Positions 24,801 through 36,822 of a stretch of 64,000 nt of DNA are shown in pieces (position 1 is the first letter of the stretch; every line of letters begins with the position of its first letter). The DNA comes from Himantopus leucocephalus (taxonomy: Eukaryota; Chordata; Aves; Charadriiformes; Recurvirostridae). The notes below the pieces were generated by a model that was not told the origin of the DNA, searched no databases, and saw only the letters and a list, made by a program, of their open reading frames with translations. The position numbers and the translations under genes are program-made. The DNA lies in NCBI GenBank assembly GCA_003993805.1, contig RSEF01000031.1:25560556-25624555 (forward strand), written 5' to 3'.

Positions 24801-25189
24801 ATGTGTGGCTGTCTAACAACTGGATTTTGGATTCCAGATGTTTTGGCAAGAGAAAGCACTAAACGGCCATATACATCCCAGAAACCTCATACCACCCAAG
24901 TAGCTGTTATGTCAACTGGCTAGTGTAAGCCTACCCAGATAATTCCCCCCTCCCCCTCCCCCTAGATGGCTGCTAACCCTTTAGTCATCAATACAAAATG
25001 ACAGAAATTCTTTTCCACGGCTACTATTAAAGAAACATCTAGGGCAGGGGATATAAAGCCACATGCAAATAACACCCATGTGGGTTTGATGGAAATAAAA
25101 GGTATTTTAATTAAATAATGAGCTCAGACACTTTTCTGGTGAACACAGTGGTCAGCTCAATGATAAAAAATATACTGACACACACAAAA
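21816..25189. other. Non-coding sequence with minor repeats
   Basis: No gene supported. Includes a 12-bp tandem duplication of AGTGGTCTCCC at 22231-22241 and 22243-22253, and a C-rich tract at 24945-24962. Open frames of about 100 codons at 23012-23341, 23103-23408 and 23628-23954 lack family resemblance. Confidence 0.5.
24945..24962. repeat. C-rich tract (C6-T-C5-T-C5)
   Basis: Three long cytosine runs separated by single T. The opposite strand is G-rich, but with only three long runs a quadruplex would need an additional distant run. Confidence 0.8.
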
Positions 25190-25216
25190 ACACATACATG
25201 CGCACATATGCATGCA
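25190..25216. repeat. Alternating purine-pyrimidine tract, 27 bp
   Basis: Every step from 25190 to 25216 alternates purine and pyrimidine, made of CA, TA and GC dinucleotides. Such tracts can adopt Z-DNA under supercoiling. Confidence 0.85.
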
Positions 25217-28200
25217 AAAATACCTCTTTTGCAGGCTGTTTATGATGCTACTGGTTTGATCTATGCAGGAAAAACTGCAGGAAAACAGAAGTAGGAAGAA
25301 GAGGCAATCACTAATTTTATGTGTATGTTGATGGGAGAGGTGTTTTTTTTGAAGGGGGCAAAGCTATGATTTACCACTTATTGCACAATAACATTACCAC
25401 TTGGTATGGACTTTACTAAGGTGTTCCTTCACTGCTGGTGGTCATGAATTAAAAGTGCATTAAATTGAGAGAGCCCAGATTGCACCCCAATAGAGATTAT
25501 GCCCTGGAGCCAGCCATTGAAAATGGAAGCAAGAAAGGTGCATAAGAAGTCAGAGAAGTAAAGCATTACATATTATTTTAAACAATTTTCTACGTCTCTT
25601 CTCTCATGGGAAATACTGATGTGTAAATTACTGGCCTATTTCCACGCTTCCTCCTACATTTTCTCCCACTCTGAATACCTTATCATATGTTGCAGTAATT
25701 TTCCTTTCTTTTTAGTACCGAAGAGTTGTAGTCCCGTCACAGCCCCAGTGCTTTGGGTGAAATTGGTCTCACTGTAGCCAGACTTTCTGCTCTGTGTTTT
25801 TCAAAGACTCTATCAGTTCTACGCTGGATGGCAGCCACAAGGGAGAAATCAAAGAAGTTAACTCCTGAAAAGAGTTGAGCATAACGGATTGTCAGTTCTA
25901 CCGTTGTCTGCAGGGATCAGCAAAGGCAGATTTTTTTCTCTCACCTGGCTAGAATATACCAAATTCTTGGAGACCCTAGTGTCAGATCAAATGCTGGGTC
26001 TTGGGATTTGGTGAGTGGGACAGAAAAGATGACTTCATTGCCATTAATTACTGATAGCATAGGGCTTTAGCGGGGAAGACATGATCAACAGATGGACTGA
26101 AACAGAACAGTGGAGTAGAATAGAGATGGATAACGGAAGCTGACTGGGGAGAGATCTTGGAAGTGGGAGGTGTAACCTGAAATCTGATCCCGAGGATGCT
26201 CATTCAAAGAGAAATGACTAAGTAAAAGTCAAAAAGCAAAGGAAATTATTTTAGCCATTGTATTTTTAATGGAGTAGAAGAGAACAAGACTGAGATCATC
26301 TGCAGAAGAGGAAAATGCGTTATGAGAGGAGAGAAGCAGCAGAAACTATGGGCAAACACGTAACCAGAGAGACAGGAGGGAGAGATACAGACGTTGGAAG
26401 AAAGGCTCAGTTTTGGTGTAGAACAGCCTAGGCTGGAGTCCGCCAGCCCAGTACTCACACATGGCCCAACATGGCAGCACGGGCAGTGGTGGCTCCTCCA
26501 GGCAAGGCTGCTCGCAGCTTTATATGCCCCAGGACAAAACTGTCAGGAGCTGGATGTTAAGAGAGAAGGAGACGACACTGAGACTGTGAAAATGTGGGAG
26601 ATCTAAGGCACAGAGACTCTTCCCATTCCCACAAGTATACTTCCTGCCTTCTGCCAATCTGAATCTGGGGACTTCCTTAGCCCAAATGCCATGCTCCCCT
26701 AAACTTCAAATCCCTCAACTATGGCATGGAGACATTACAGCTTTCCAAGAAGAATTCTTCAAAATCATATAATAAGGCAACCAATTAGACAATGCTGGAA
26801 AACAAGACATGTACATCACTGCAAGCGACATTGCTATTATTTAAACTACTGAACAAAAAAATAGAGACTGTATTTTCACAGGCCTTTTCTTTACCAAGAT
26901 GACCATGACAAACTGCCTGAATAATAAAAGATACCGTACAGATGATCTGTGAGCAGCAGGCTGAATGAAATTTATCCAGTTGCAATGGTGACTGTCTCCC
27001 AAACAGATAAACTATTTATTGTTGCACAATTTTTTTGGCTCAACTCAAATAATTTTTAAAGTCAACTTCACCATTGTGAATTCCAGTTGCACATATAGGA
27101 CCCTAAAATGTACCTGCCATTCTTGGTAAATTACTCAATATCTGGAATTCAGTTGCACTTACATAATTTAAAGCTTAGTCTTGTATCTACACATGAATAT
27201 GAATGTGAATATGAAGATTAATATTTCTGGTTAAGAAAAGCTATGACCATGAATATGAATGGTGAGTACAGAGGCATTGTCAATGCCATAACTGTAAGTC
27301 TATCAGATAACAGACGTGTCTAAGTCTAGAAAGACATCTCCTCTGCCTGATGGAAACTGTGTACAGAGATCTATTCTTAAGGTCAAACTTTACTTTGAGT
27401 CTTTTTGACCATTTACTGAACTCTTACCACTGTAAGGAGTGTTGAAATTAATGTCTCCAGCTTTATGCATTGCAGACCCTAGGACATAGCTCTAGGGATA
27501 ATGTTTAACAGCAGTGTTTCAAGGTCCTGCTTTAGTTCCCCAGTGCCAAATTCATCAATCTCTTCCTTCAGAGCATTTAAAAAAAAAATCTCCTTCAGTT
27601 TAATTCTCTTTTTCTGGAAGTTTTTAGACCCTCTGTAGTTGAAACTCTAGTATTTCGTTTGCCAGGGAGACTGACATGAGCAGAATGGGTATCTGAAGTT
27701 CATTAAAAGCAAGTCATGTGAATAAGAACCTACAAAGCAAGCTATTAATAATGCCTGAGAAACCAAGAGGGCTTCAGGATCTGGCCAGCTTGTACAGCTT
27801 TCACACTAAATCATAGAACACCGAGCCTTCTGAATGAAGGCCAATTTCAGGGAGACAAGTGATGGTAAAGGATGGGCTATTATCTCATTACTCCTGTTCC
27901 AGTTTGTACAGATGACATCCCATTTGTTTCAAACTGATAGGGGCTGTTATAGAGTGATCACAAACCAAAAGGGAAGACTGGTATTTTATTTTAAGTACGT
28001 TTCTTGAGGAAACCAAGGTGATACTGGCAGGGTAAACTGTATTTTTTCATGTCAACAATTACAGAAGTAACATAGCTAGCCATTTCTAACCATCCAAACT
28101 TAGCTGCTAGCGTACTGCATGTCTCTTTTTTTTCTTAAAAGAGAAAAGGGTGGTATTTCAATTAGGTTAAAATCTCAAAAACAAATCTAGGTTTTGGTTA

Positions 28201-28280
28201 TTATTACATTGCTCCTGAATATTAAAGTACTAACAATTCCAAGCCAAAAGAGTACATTCTCTATGTCTTTATATATGTAA
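25217..28280. other. Non-coding sequence, no recognised element
   Basis: No gene supported. Contains a near-repeat of CATGAATATGAATG around 27191 and 27249. Otherwise unique AT-rich sequence. Confidence 0.5.
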
Positions 28281-28322
28281 GCACACATGTGTGTATGTAT
28301 GTATGTACGTATACACGTATAT
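28281..28322. repeat. Alternating purine-pyrimidine microsatellite, 42 bp
   Basis: A (GTAT)n core flanked by CA/TG and CGTA units. All 42 bases alternate purine-pyrimidine without a break, the longest such tract in the window. Confidence 0.9.
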
Positions 28323-29445
28323 TCAGATATGTATATAATTTACCTTAATAGGTACATTACCTTATAGTCCACTCATGTTATTCAGTTTTAAAATGTTACA
28401 AAAACAAACTGTCAGAAGTTGATCAGAAGATTTAACAGATATTAGTGCAACTTTTAAATAGTTCTTTTTTCAATTTGTCAATAGTTATAAGAAATAATGA
28501 TTACATATTCCATATGGAAAATATTCCATTTTATTCACCACACTCAAAAAAACACTCTTCAGCTTCCTCATATCATCCATCAACAGATTATTTGCATAAC
28601 TGAAAATGACAAGAGAACAGAGGTTCCAGTTGGCAAGACACCTGGGCAGGGGCTGAGACCCCAGCTTGTTTCCTCTCTTACTCTGAAACAGAAGAAGATG
28701 CGCACAGGGACAAAGGGGGGGCCAAAATTTCCCCTCAGAGGAAGGAAACTCTGGACCAAAACAGTGTAAACAGCCAGTCAAATGGTTGTGAAGGCCAAGA
28801 ATGTGGACCAAGTCTCTGAGCCACTGGCTGCTGGAAGCTGGGAGAATGCGCCAGGGAAAGGTTTAGCCTGTATGTGCCTTTTGCCTATACCGAGCATCTG
28901 TAACTGACCACTGTCAACAGTGATGGGATGCTGGACAAGACAGACCTTTGTTCAAGCCCAGTATGTCAACATTTACAGTCTTGTGTCAAGTGAAAATTGA
29001 ACTGTTGTAAAGCAAAAAAAGAACATCATGATAACAATATTTTGTTTACCTCCACAAAAGGCACCTGCCATTCTCATTGTCAGTATTTGTCTCTGAATCT
29101 GCCTGAAACTACTCTGAAGTGAAGAAAATATTGGTGATGGCACCACTTTTTGCTGAATCTTCATTCACTGTAACAGCCAGTCAAGGGCAAGATGGTAGGT
29201 TTTAGCTTTGCTCCATGGGTAGACATTTCTTCCTGTTCACCTGCCACCGCCATGACAATAACTGCCAGATTCTCATGTCTTTCTTTGGCTGCTCCCTGTG
29301 TCCTCCCTCGCTTTTCTACCTGCCTCACTAAAACTATTGTCTGATGCTGAGAAATTCGTGCCTATGAATAAAAGCTTAGGTGCAGAAACATAAGAGATAG
29401 AAAGACACAATTGCCTCAACCAAGGCCTGAGGTAAAGTGGACTGA
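28323..29445. other. Non-coding sequence, no recognised element
   Basis: No gene supported. A 108-codon frame at 28485-28811 (-) has no recognisable motif. Confidence 0.5.
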
Positions 29446-29472
29446 GCACACATGTATATGTATACATGTACA
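29446..29472. repeat. Alternating purine-pyrimidine tract, 27 bp
   Basis: Unbroken alternation made mainly of CA, TA and TG steps, about 1.1 kb from the 42-bp tract at 28281. Confidence 0.85.
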
Positions 29473-29849
29473 ATATATGTACCTCCCCTTTTCTATATCC
29501 ATTCTCTGTTTGAAATAAATATTGGAATTGAGTGCAGATAAATCACAGTGGACCCAGATCTGAAACCTGGCAGGCGTCTACCTCCCATTTAGGACTCGAA
29601 ACTGAGAGTCACTAGGGAGTTAGATACTTAAATGCTCCACTCACATGCAGAAGTATTTGTCTTTGTTGCGATGTACCGAATATATCTTTATTCCATGATA
29701 CCTGACAGTAGATATGCCACTATTTAAAGTCTCTTGTTAACACTGCATGTGTTGGAAGTCTAACGTCTCTAAGTCTTTTGTTGCTCCAAGTGCAACATTT
29801 ACCTTGCTTTAGCTGAAGTGAAATGTATGTCTGCTTTACCCTGATTTTT

Positions 29850-30170
29850 TAAATTTATTTTGCTTCAGAGGAACATTAAGAGACTCTGATTGCCATCAAG
29901 CAATTTTAAACAATGTGGTTTCAACTTCATCTCCAATCTGTTGCCTACAAATCAAAATAATTTAAGTGTCACTATTCGTTTTCCACTCTTCCCCCAGCCT
30001 GCTAAAAACAACATCATTAACTTGTTTCTCTAATTAGCTGGCTGCATCCATTGCCAAACCAGATTGCTATGAGCTATGTCCTCTTATATGGTTTGCTTAT
30101 TAGCACAACTTGTTGCAGCAAAATATAAACAGCTAAGACAGTAACAGTTACTCCAGTGCTGTCAAGATAT
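29850..30170. promoter_or_regulatory. Candidate conserved non-coding element
   Basis: Repeat-free segment with a homeodomain core TAATTAGCTG at 30031-30040, ATTAGC at 30101-30106 and several AAACAA-type words. Motif content alone supports it; comparative data would be needed to confirm it. Confidence 0.22.
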
Positions 30171-33100
30171 TTCTAGGATGATTACTGTAGTGTCCATGTC
30201 ACTAGCAAGTGCTAATCCAGGCATGTGACCACTGACCTACCAGATAAAGGATGGCTTTATCTATTTGGGTAACTAAGAGTTATACTGGGGAGTTTCTTTG
30301 AAAAACTCATGGTACTTAAATGCAGTAACCATTCCGACAGAAGCCAAAGTAGCTGGAGAGCATTGGCGGAAGGCTATTCCTTTTTATATAGATTACTAAC
30401 ATCAGTATGAGATTTAAGCAGTAACTACATCTGTTAGTTGGTATAATAGTTAGCAAAATGAGAAGAAAAAAAAGCCCTACGTAGAATTTCCCTCCTTTCT
30501 GCCTCCCCTCCATCTTTTAGCCTGTCAGTACGATAGTCAAAGAGATTGCAGAATTTCCCGTGGCTCTGACTGGAACCATGGGATCCCTCTGCTCTTGAAA
30601 TAAATACAATATCTATTTCGTATTAAATGAGAGCTTGCTTTTCTCCTGCTTCTAGCATCATCCAGTGTATTCTAAGTTCTCAGTGTCCAAATAACACAGC
30701 CTCGTTCCCTTTCTTACTCCTTCAGTTTTTGTAGTGATTCCCAATCAACAGCTCTACATGATACTAATTTGCCTTCTGTAATAAGACAAAGAGAAGCCAG
30801 AAATCTCTCCTAGATTTGGAGGACATGATCTGAACAGCTTAAAGGGCCAACAATATTAGAAAAAACAGTAAAAGAAGGCTTTTACTCAGATATTAATCAC
30901 TACAGTATCAACACAAACATGAAAAAATACCCACATTTTGAGAAAAGAAGCACATGGAAGAAGGTGAGCTTGCTGTAGAAATAAAGTTTAGGACAAGTGC
31001 CAACAAATGTCAGAAAGGCCACTGAAGACCAAGTCTAAATCCAGTAGGGTAACTTTAGAAAGCATGGTGCAAGGATTTAGCTGCATGAGTTCTGCTACAG
31101 TCAAACGAAACAAGGATAAAAACCTTGCAAAGTATATTAAAGATTGCTAGCATCTCTATGTTCCCTTTTCTCCGCCATCCAACCTTATGAACAATTCTAT
31201 ACTGGGTGTTTTTCTTTCACAGTCTAAGAAACAGCTAGTCTCCTATTGAGTTGCCAGCACATAAATTATAGCTTGCATTTGTTTTTCTTCTGGAGCTACC
31301 AAATGGTAGTGGGGAGAGCAGCACAACAAATGGCAAGGTGAGTTCAACTCTGCTGCAAGTCCACTGACTTGAGAAGCTGTAGAACCAGTGCAGCTAGCAT
31401 TCAAGCACAAGCCATCTTAAGTGGCCAGTGGATTATATCATGGGCATGGCTGGTGTCTTCCTCATCTTTTTGGTATACTTTGGAAGAACTCATGAGTTTT
31501 CCATGCTGCTGGTTTGATGCTCACAGGGCTTTTTTCTTGGGAACTGTGAATTGGAGAATAATATGGGCCAGCAGCAGCACAAGCACAAAGCTGAGGTCAG
31601 CATCCTGTTGGATGTCAATGGCAGCCCAGCTGACGTAATCTTTCACCTTTTGTCCCAATGTAAACCTTCACAGTTCAGCTCAAATTGATTCGTTTTTACT
31701 GGAGTGCCTGGAGCTCCATCTCTATGCAACTGGCTGATTTCTCATAGTTCTTACAGTCCCTGTAATAAGAATGAAGCACAGTCTTTGAAGACTAAAATGC
31801 TGTTATGTACTCTGAATGCACTTCATTTGGAAAACTCTTTGCATGACAACACAGTGCAGCTGGATGAACGGCTCCCTTTCCATCCGAAGACAAACGGAAA
31901 CAGGAGGATAATGCAACGCCTTCTCCAGCCAGAACGTGCCTTGTACAGAAGCCTCATTGTATTCAGGTGCCTTTATAACTGTGAGCCCTGACACAAAGTC
32001 ACAAAGGAGGTACAAGCTGCTCCTTACAATGGCCTGATGCATCAGCTGTATGTACAGAGAGAGCTATTGGCTGGGGAACGCTCAGAGCAGTCTATAATAG
32101 TGCTTTTCTCAGCTTTGGTGTGAGTGTCATGCCTACTAATGATCTCACAGGCTAAGCCAGGGGTGGTCTGTATGTCATAAAACTTCAAATGGCCCAGAAG
32201 GTCAAGGCACATGCTATTTGATCTAGAGAGCTGGAAGGGGAGTGGGGGTTCTTTGGGGATGATTCACAGGCAGCGCAGGGCTAGGCTGGATAAGCAGCTA
32301 AGACCTGAGATTCCCTTCCCAAGTCCTCTAGGCTCAATCCTAGCACAGCTCTGGCCCAGCAAAAGGAAGGGCACCACAACAGCTCGCAAGCAGCCCGTGG
32401 CCACCCCAGCACAGCATTCCTTCTGCCAGCCTAAACACCACTCCCTCACCCACCTAACTCCTGAGCAGCTAACGCGCTGCTCCATTTGATGAAGTGCCTG
32501 GCTGCATGAGATGGTTCACACGGCCCACTGCTGTTGTATAAAACACAGGCACCTGCTGAAAAACTCCCCAGAACCATTTATGGGTGGATGTATCCAGAAG
32601 TACCACAACTGAAAGGAAATTAGAAAATACTACTATGGGATGCAGTGAGAAACTTTAACTCCTCAGAGATCAAATAAGCAAAGCTGGCATTATTTTGCTT
32701 GGCATTGAGCTGGCTCTATCTAAAATAGATGTGGACCTTGGATCAGAAAGCAGAAGCTGACTATTTTGCTCCACATCCTACAGAGATCTCAACTCTCACG
32801 CTTCTTAGTTTAATCAATTCTGCCACATTAAACGTGGTTTCATTAACTGCAGATGAAATTCTGATGGCTTGCCCTTTGACGCAAGCTACAGTAATGCCAC
32901 ACCTTGATGGTAGGAAAGCTTAAACGGGTGGGTGCCTGAGAGAAAAGTGATCTCATGAGGAGGGGACAATGTCTGCATGAGTGATTTCTGGCCTTGCACT
33001 GAGGTCCTGGACCTTCCACTATGTCACTAATTGTCCCTGACTAAATACCTCCTTTGCAGAAGTTACTTAGCTGAGTTGAACTACCCAACTAGGTGATGAT

Positions 33101-36100
33101 TCTGGATGAGGTGGACACTAAGACAACAGCAGAAATCCAGGAGCACAGTGAGACCTCTCCTCTGACACTGGTGGGGAGAATCTCCAAAGAGAAAGAGCCA
33201 AAAACATAAGAGGAGATTTGGTTACAGGAGAGAGGAACATACCTAATTCGGCAGAAAAGTATCCTAGAAAAAGAGCCACCCACACACCCTCTGTCGCTCA
33301 CTCAATCTTATGCCAACCCAGTATGCTTTAATTTGAGTTGAAATGTTTCATGGATTAATGTCAACAGCCAGCCTTCCCCTGTCACCATTATAACATGAGA
33401 ATGGATAAAAAAAAGCTCTGCCTTTCTGATGGTGGTATTTGGGGCTGTTAACCCTAAGGCTGACTTCGAATCATTTAAGCAAAGGGACCTCATACTGCTT
33501 CCAGTCATGGAAGACCTGTCAATCTAAATGAAGCTACCTGGCATTTGTGCTGGAAATTAAAGTAATATTGGATATTTCACACTGAAACCTTACTGAAATA
33601 AAAATGGATCAAATAACCAATACTCACATACTGCAGACAGGCATGTGCTTGTATACAAACCAGGAGTGGCCGTATGCATATTGATCTAATCTAAAAATGA
33701 CAGCTTATTATCAAAATGGGATCAAAGTTTAAGTCATTAAAAATAAAGCTGGAAATGGCAGTTTCTGAGAAAAGTGGATTCCTGTATGACACCTTCCCAA
33801 CCCCCAAATAAAACCTAAATAAAACCCCAAATGACAACAAAGCATTGAGTTTGCAGTGCTGTCTTTCACTTTAATACCCATATGCAAGTACCTAAAGGTA
33901 AGACTAGCACTTTATATGCAAAACAGAAAAAGAAGTCCTTTCTTTTAAAAGTACTCTATAAACATGCTCCAGGGCTTAAATAATGAGGCAAACTTTGAAC
34001 TGTCTTTGTTCTTCTGTAGGAATCCGAAGGGGAAAACATTTGGCCTTTGAGGTTGTAGGAAGTGTTGCTTTACGTTCTCCTGTGAAACCCATAATTCAAT
34101 TATAAAAATGCTCTGGGCTGCAGAACAATTCAAAGGTGAGAAATGAGACAGAAGTTGTATTCCAGTGAAATCCTGAGATACGGCAGACTTTGCTAGGAAA
34201 TCTAATTCACACAGCTGTGGCTTTATAGGAATTAGACACACCTAGAAGATCAAACCCAGATGCCAAGAAAATGTTCCCAGGGCTGAAATGATAAACATGC
34301 TGACATCATAGTCATTGATTTGTTTTTAAAATGCAAAGGCCTGTGCAGAAAGATTATGCTCTGATAAAAATCCCATCATTTGAAACTTATAACTGTTTTC
34401 TATAGATTGCTTCTCAGAGCAGCTGGAAAAACATGATCTACTAGAGATAAAACTGTTCCTACAAACACAGTAAAAAGGACTACGGGGAATGAATTATAAG
34501 ACATCTGAATTTAGAAAAAGATGTCATTAGTTATAGTAGTTAGAGAACTTTGTTCTATCCCAATCAACCTGTCCCCAGGTTGTAAGTATAAGATAGATCT
34601 AAAACAAAACACTAGATCTGAATTGTCTGGAATGTTTCTCTTTTAGGGGCTCTCTCAAATTCAGAACCAGGTCTGACTTCAGATTTCGCATATACCTTTT
34701 GACTAAATAAAATGCAGTATGTGAACAGCCACACAGTGTGAAATTTAGAACCACTGAGAAGCAGAAACAGGATCAGCTCTATGGTGTATAGGTGTAAGGA
34801 GAACAACATACCATGATGGAGTTTATACCAAGTTTAATATGGTGTGATTTCTTTTGGGGGAAAAACTTGTTAGACAGAAACTTCCCATTCATTTCTTTTC
34901 CTTCCACTAAGAGCTAAGTTAACACCAAGGCACTGGCACATGCAATAGGATAAACTTAGATAAATCTTGGAACATTTTTTGGAGAGGATACTGAAATCAC
35001 TTATCTGTTTCTATAAAATTAGTCCACTTTTCAGTCCCAAGGTGACCAACTATTCTCATTTCAAAGACAAGAATTCTTCATCATAGGTTTTTGTGTAAAC
35101 TTTAAGTGCATCAAATTAATCAAAATGAAAATAAAGCTCTACTTTAAGTGTACTTTACTTTTCAATGATTGAATTATGAGTGATAAAAATATATCCATGC
35201 TGCAATAAATGAATAAGTGCTATTGGTTACAGTATATTATAATAATATATGCTGAAAGGTCAATTAAGAAGCACTATATTTATATAGAGAATAAATATTT
35301 TATGTGAGGAAACAGGAAAAGAGTGTCTCAAGGTCATTGGATGAGCCTTCCAATTGCATTAATACAAAAGTGGCAATAGAGAAGATATGACACTTTAGCT
35401 AAACAAGTACTTTGTATGAGCCCAGCTGAATAAACTGTTTTGCAAAGGGTACTTCAATTGGATAATGCTGTGGTAATAAAGAAGGGCAATAACTTTTTTA
35501 CAATATACAGAGCTCCATTATCTGCTCTGCAAGTGCTCCTTCTCTCCCTCTTTTTCCCAGAGGGTAAGGGGTGTGGAGTAGCTTCAGTCACTGTTCATCC
35601 TAAAGAAGAGGCTCATAAAATTTAAAGAGATTATTTGGCATTAATTCATAGTAAAGAATTACAATGACTGACAGACAACAGAAGGGAAATGAGCTCAGAA
35701 GCCTTTTCCTGAACAATACTCGACCTTACCATTGTTGGTCAAATAGCTGTCTTGCAATGAAAACCAAAGTTGTATTACCAGGGGAATTAGCAAAAAGAGA
35801 GGAAAGATTGTCACAGGGATTACAAAATAAAGTGAACTGATTTGATCATATGTTTATAAATTACTACACTTTATCTATACAAACAAAACTCATTCCAAAC
35901 AACATTTGTCAAAATATTTACTCCCCTGTGATCTTAACTTACATCTTTGAAGTAAAAAGGGAATTTGATTTCCTCCTCTAATACTCATGAACACAGGCCC
36001 AGACTCACCGAGATATATTATGTTGGGGCTCTGGCCCATTTTGCAGACATCAGAAACTTCCCCTACTCACCTCACACCCGCAAGCAGCCAGTCTGGACAG

Positions 36101-36272
36101 GTTTTTGTACCCACACAATTACTGACATAAATAACTGAATGGATGTAATTCCGAAGTCTGTCAGTCTGTTAATGATGTATATACAGCATGACTCCAAATT
36201 TGCAAGCCAGCCCACCCAAACTCCTTCTGTTTGCCTACAGCCAGATGCAAGTGGTTTGGGAACCTTTGCTGA
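30171..36272. other. Long non-coding interval
   Basis: About 6 kb without a supported gene or clear repeat. 32220-32490 is locally GC-richer and open on both strands, without known motifs. Frames of 89-98 codons at 31369, 31704 and 33945 match no family. Confidence 0.5.
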
Positions 36273-36808
36273 ATCATAGAACCATAGAATGGTTCGGGTG
36301 GAAGGGCCCTTTAAAGATCATCTAGTCCAACCTCCCTGCAACGAACAGGGACATCTTCCACTAGATCAGGTTGCTCAGAGCCCTGTCCAACCTGACCTTG
36401 AATGTTTCCAGGGATGGGGCATCTACCACCTCTCTTGGCGACCTGTGCCAGTGCCTGACCACCCTCATCGTAAAATATTTCCTCCTTGTATGTAGTCTGG
36501 ATCTACCCGACTTTAGTTTAAAACCATTGCCTCTTGTTATATGGCATCAGGCCCTGATAAAAAGTCTGTCCCCATATTTCTTATAAGCCCTTTTTAGGTA
36601 CTGGAAGGCCACTATAAGGTCTCCCCAGAGCCTTCTCTTCTCCAGGCTGAACAACCTCAACTATCTCAGCCTGTCTTCACAGGAGAGGTGTTCCAGCTCT
36701 GATTATTTTTGTGGCCCTCCTCTGGACCCACTCCAACAGGTCTATGTCTTTCATGCTCTGAGGACTCAAGGGCTGGACGCAGTACTCCAGGTGGGATCCA
36801 CCTGGATG
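36273..36808 (-). mobile_element. CR1 LINE 3' fragment, 5'-truncated (copy 2)
   Basis: The 3' tail is the complement of octamer-related GAATCATAG-AACCATAG at 36273-36289. The typical CR1 3' region follows on the - strand (complement of GATCATCTAGTCCAACCTCC at 36318-36337), then the last part of ORF2. Similarity ends at about 36808, giving a copy of about 0.54 kb. Its wording differs from copy 1, so it belongs to a different CR1 subfamily. Open frames inside it are on the antisense strand and are not genes. Confidence 0.93.
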
Positions 36809-36822
36809 CAGTACTCTGGGTG
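36773..36822. repeat. 29-bp-spaced duplication at the 5' end of CR1 copy 2
   Basis: CTGGACGCAGTACTCCAGGTG at 36773 recurs as CTGGATGCAGTACTCTGGGTG at 36802, with three differences. The second unit lies at or just beyond the point where similarity to CR1 ends. Confidence 0.8.

Noticed and set aside
31369..31638. - strand reading of this stretch gives a hydrophobic segment that might suggest a processed pseudogene of a membrane protein
   Set aside because: No family could be named, stops interrupt it, and no poly-A remnant is present at the expected end.
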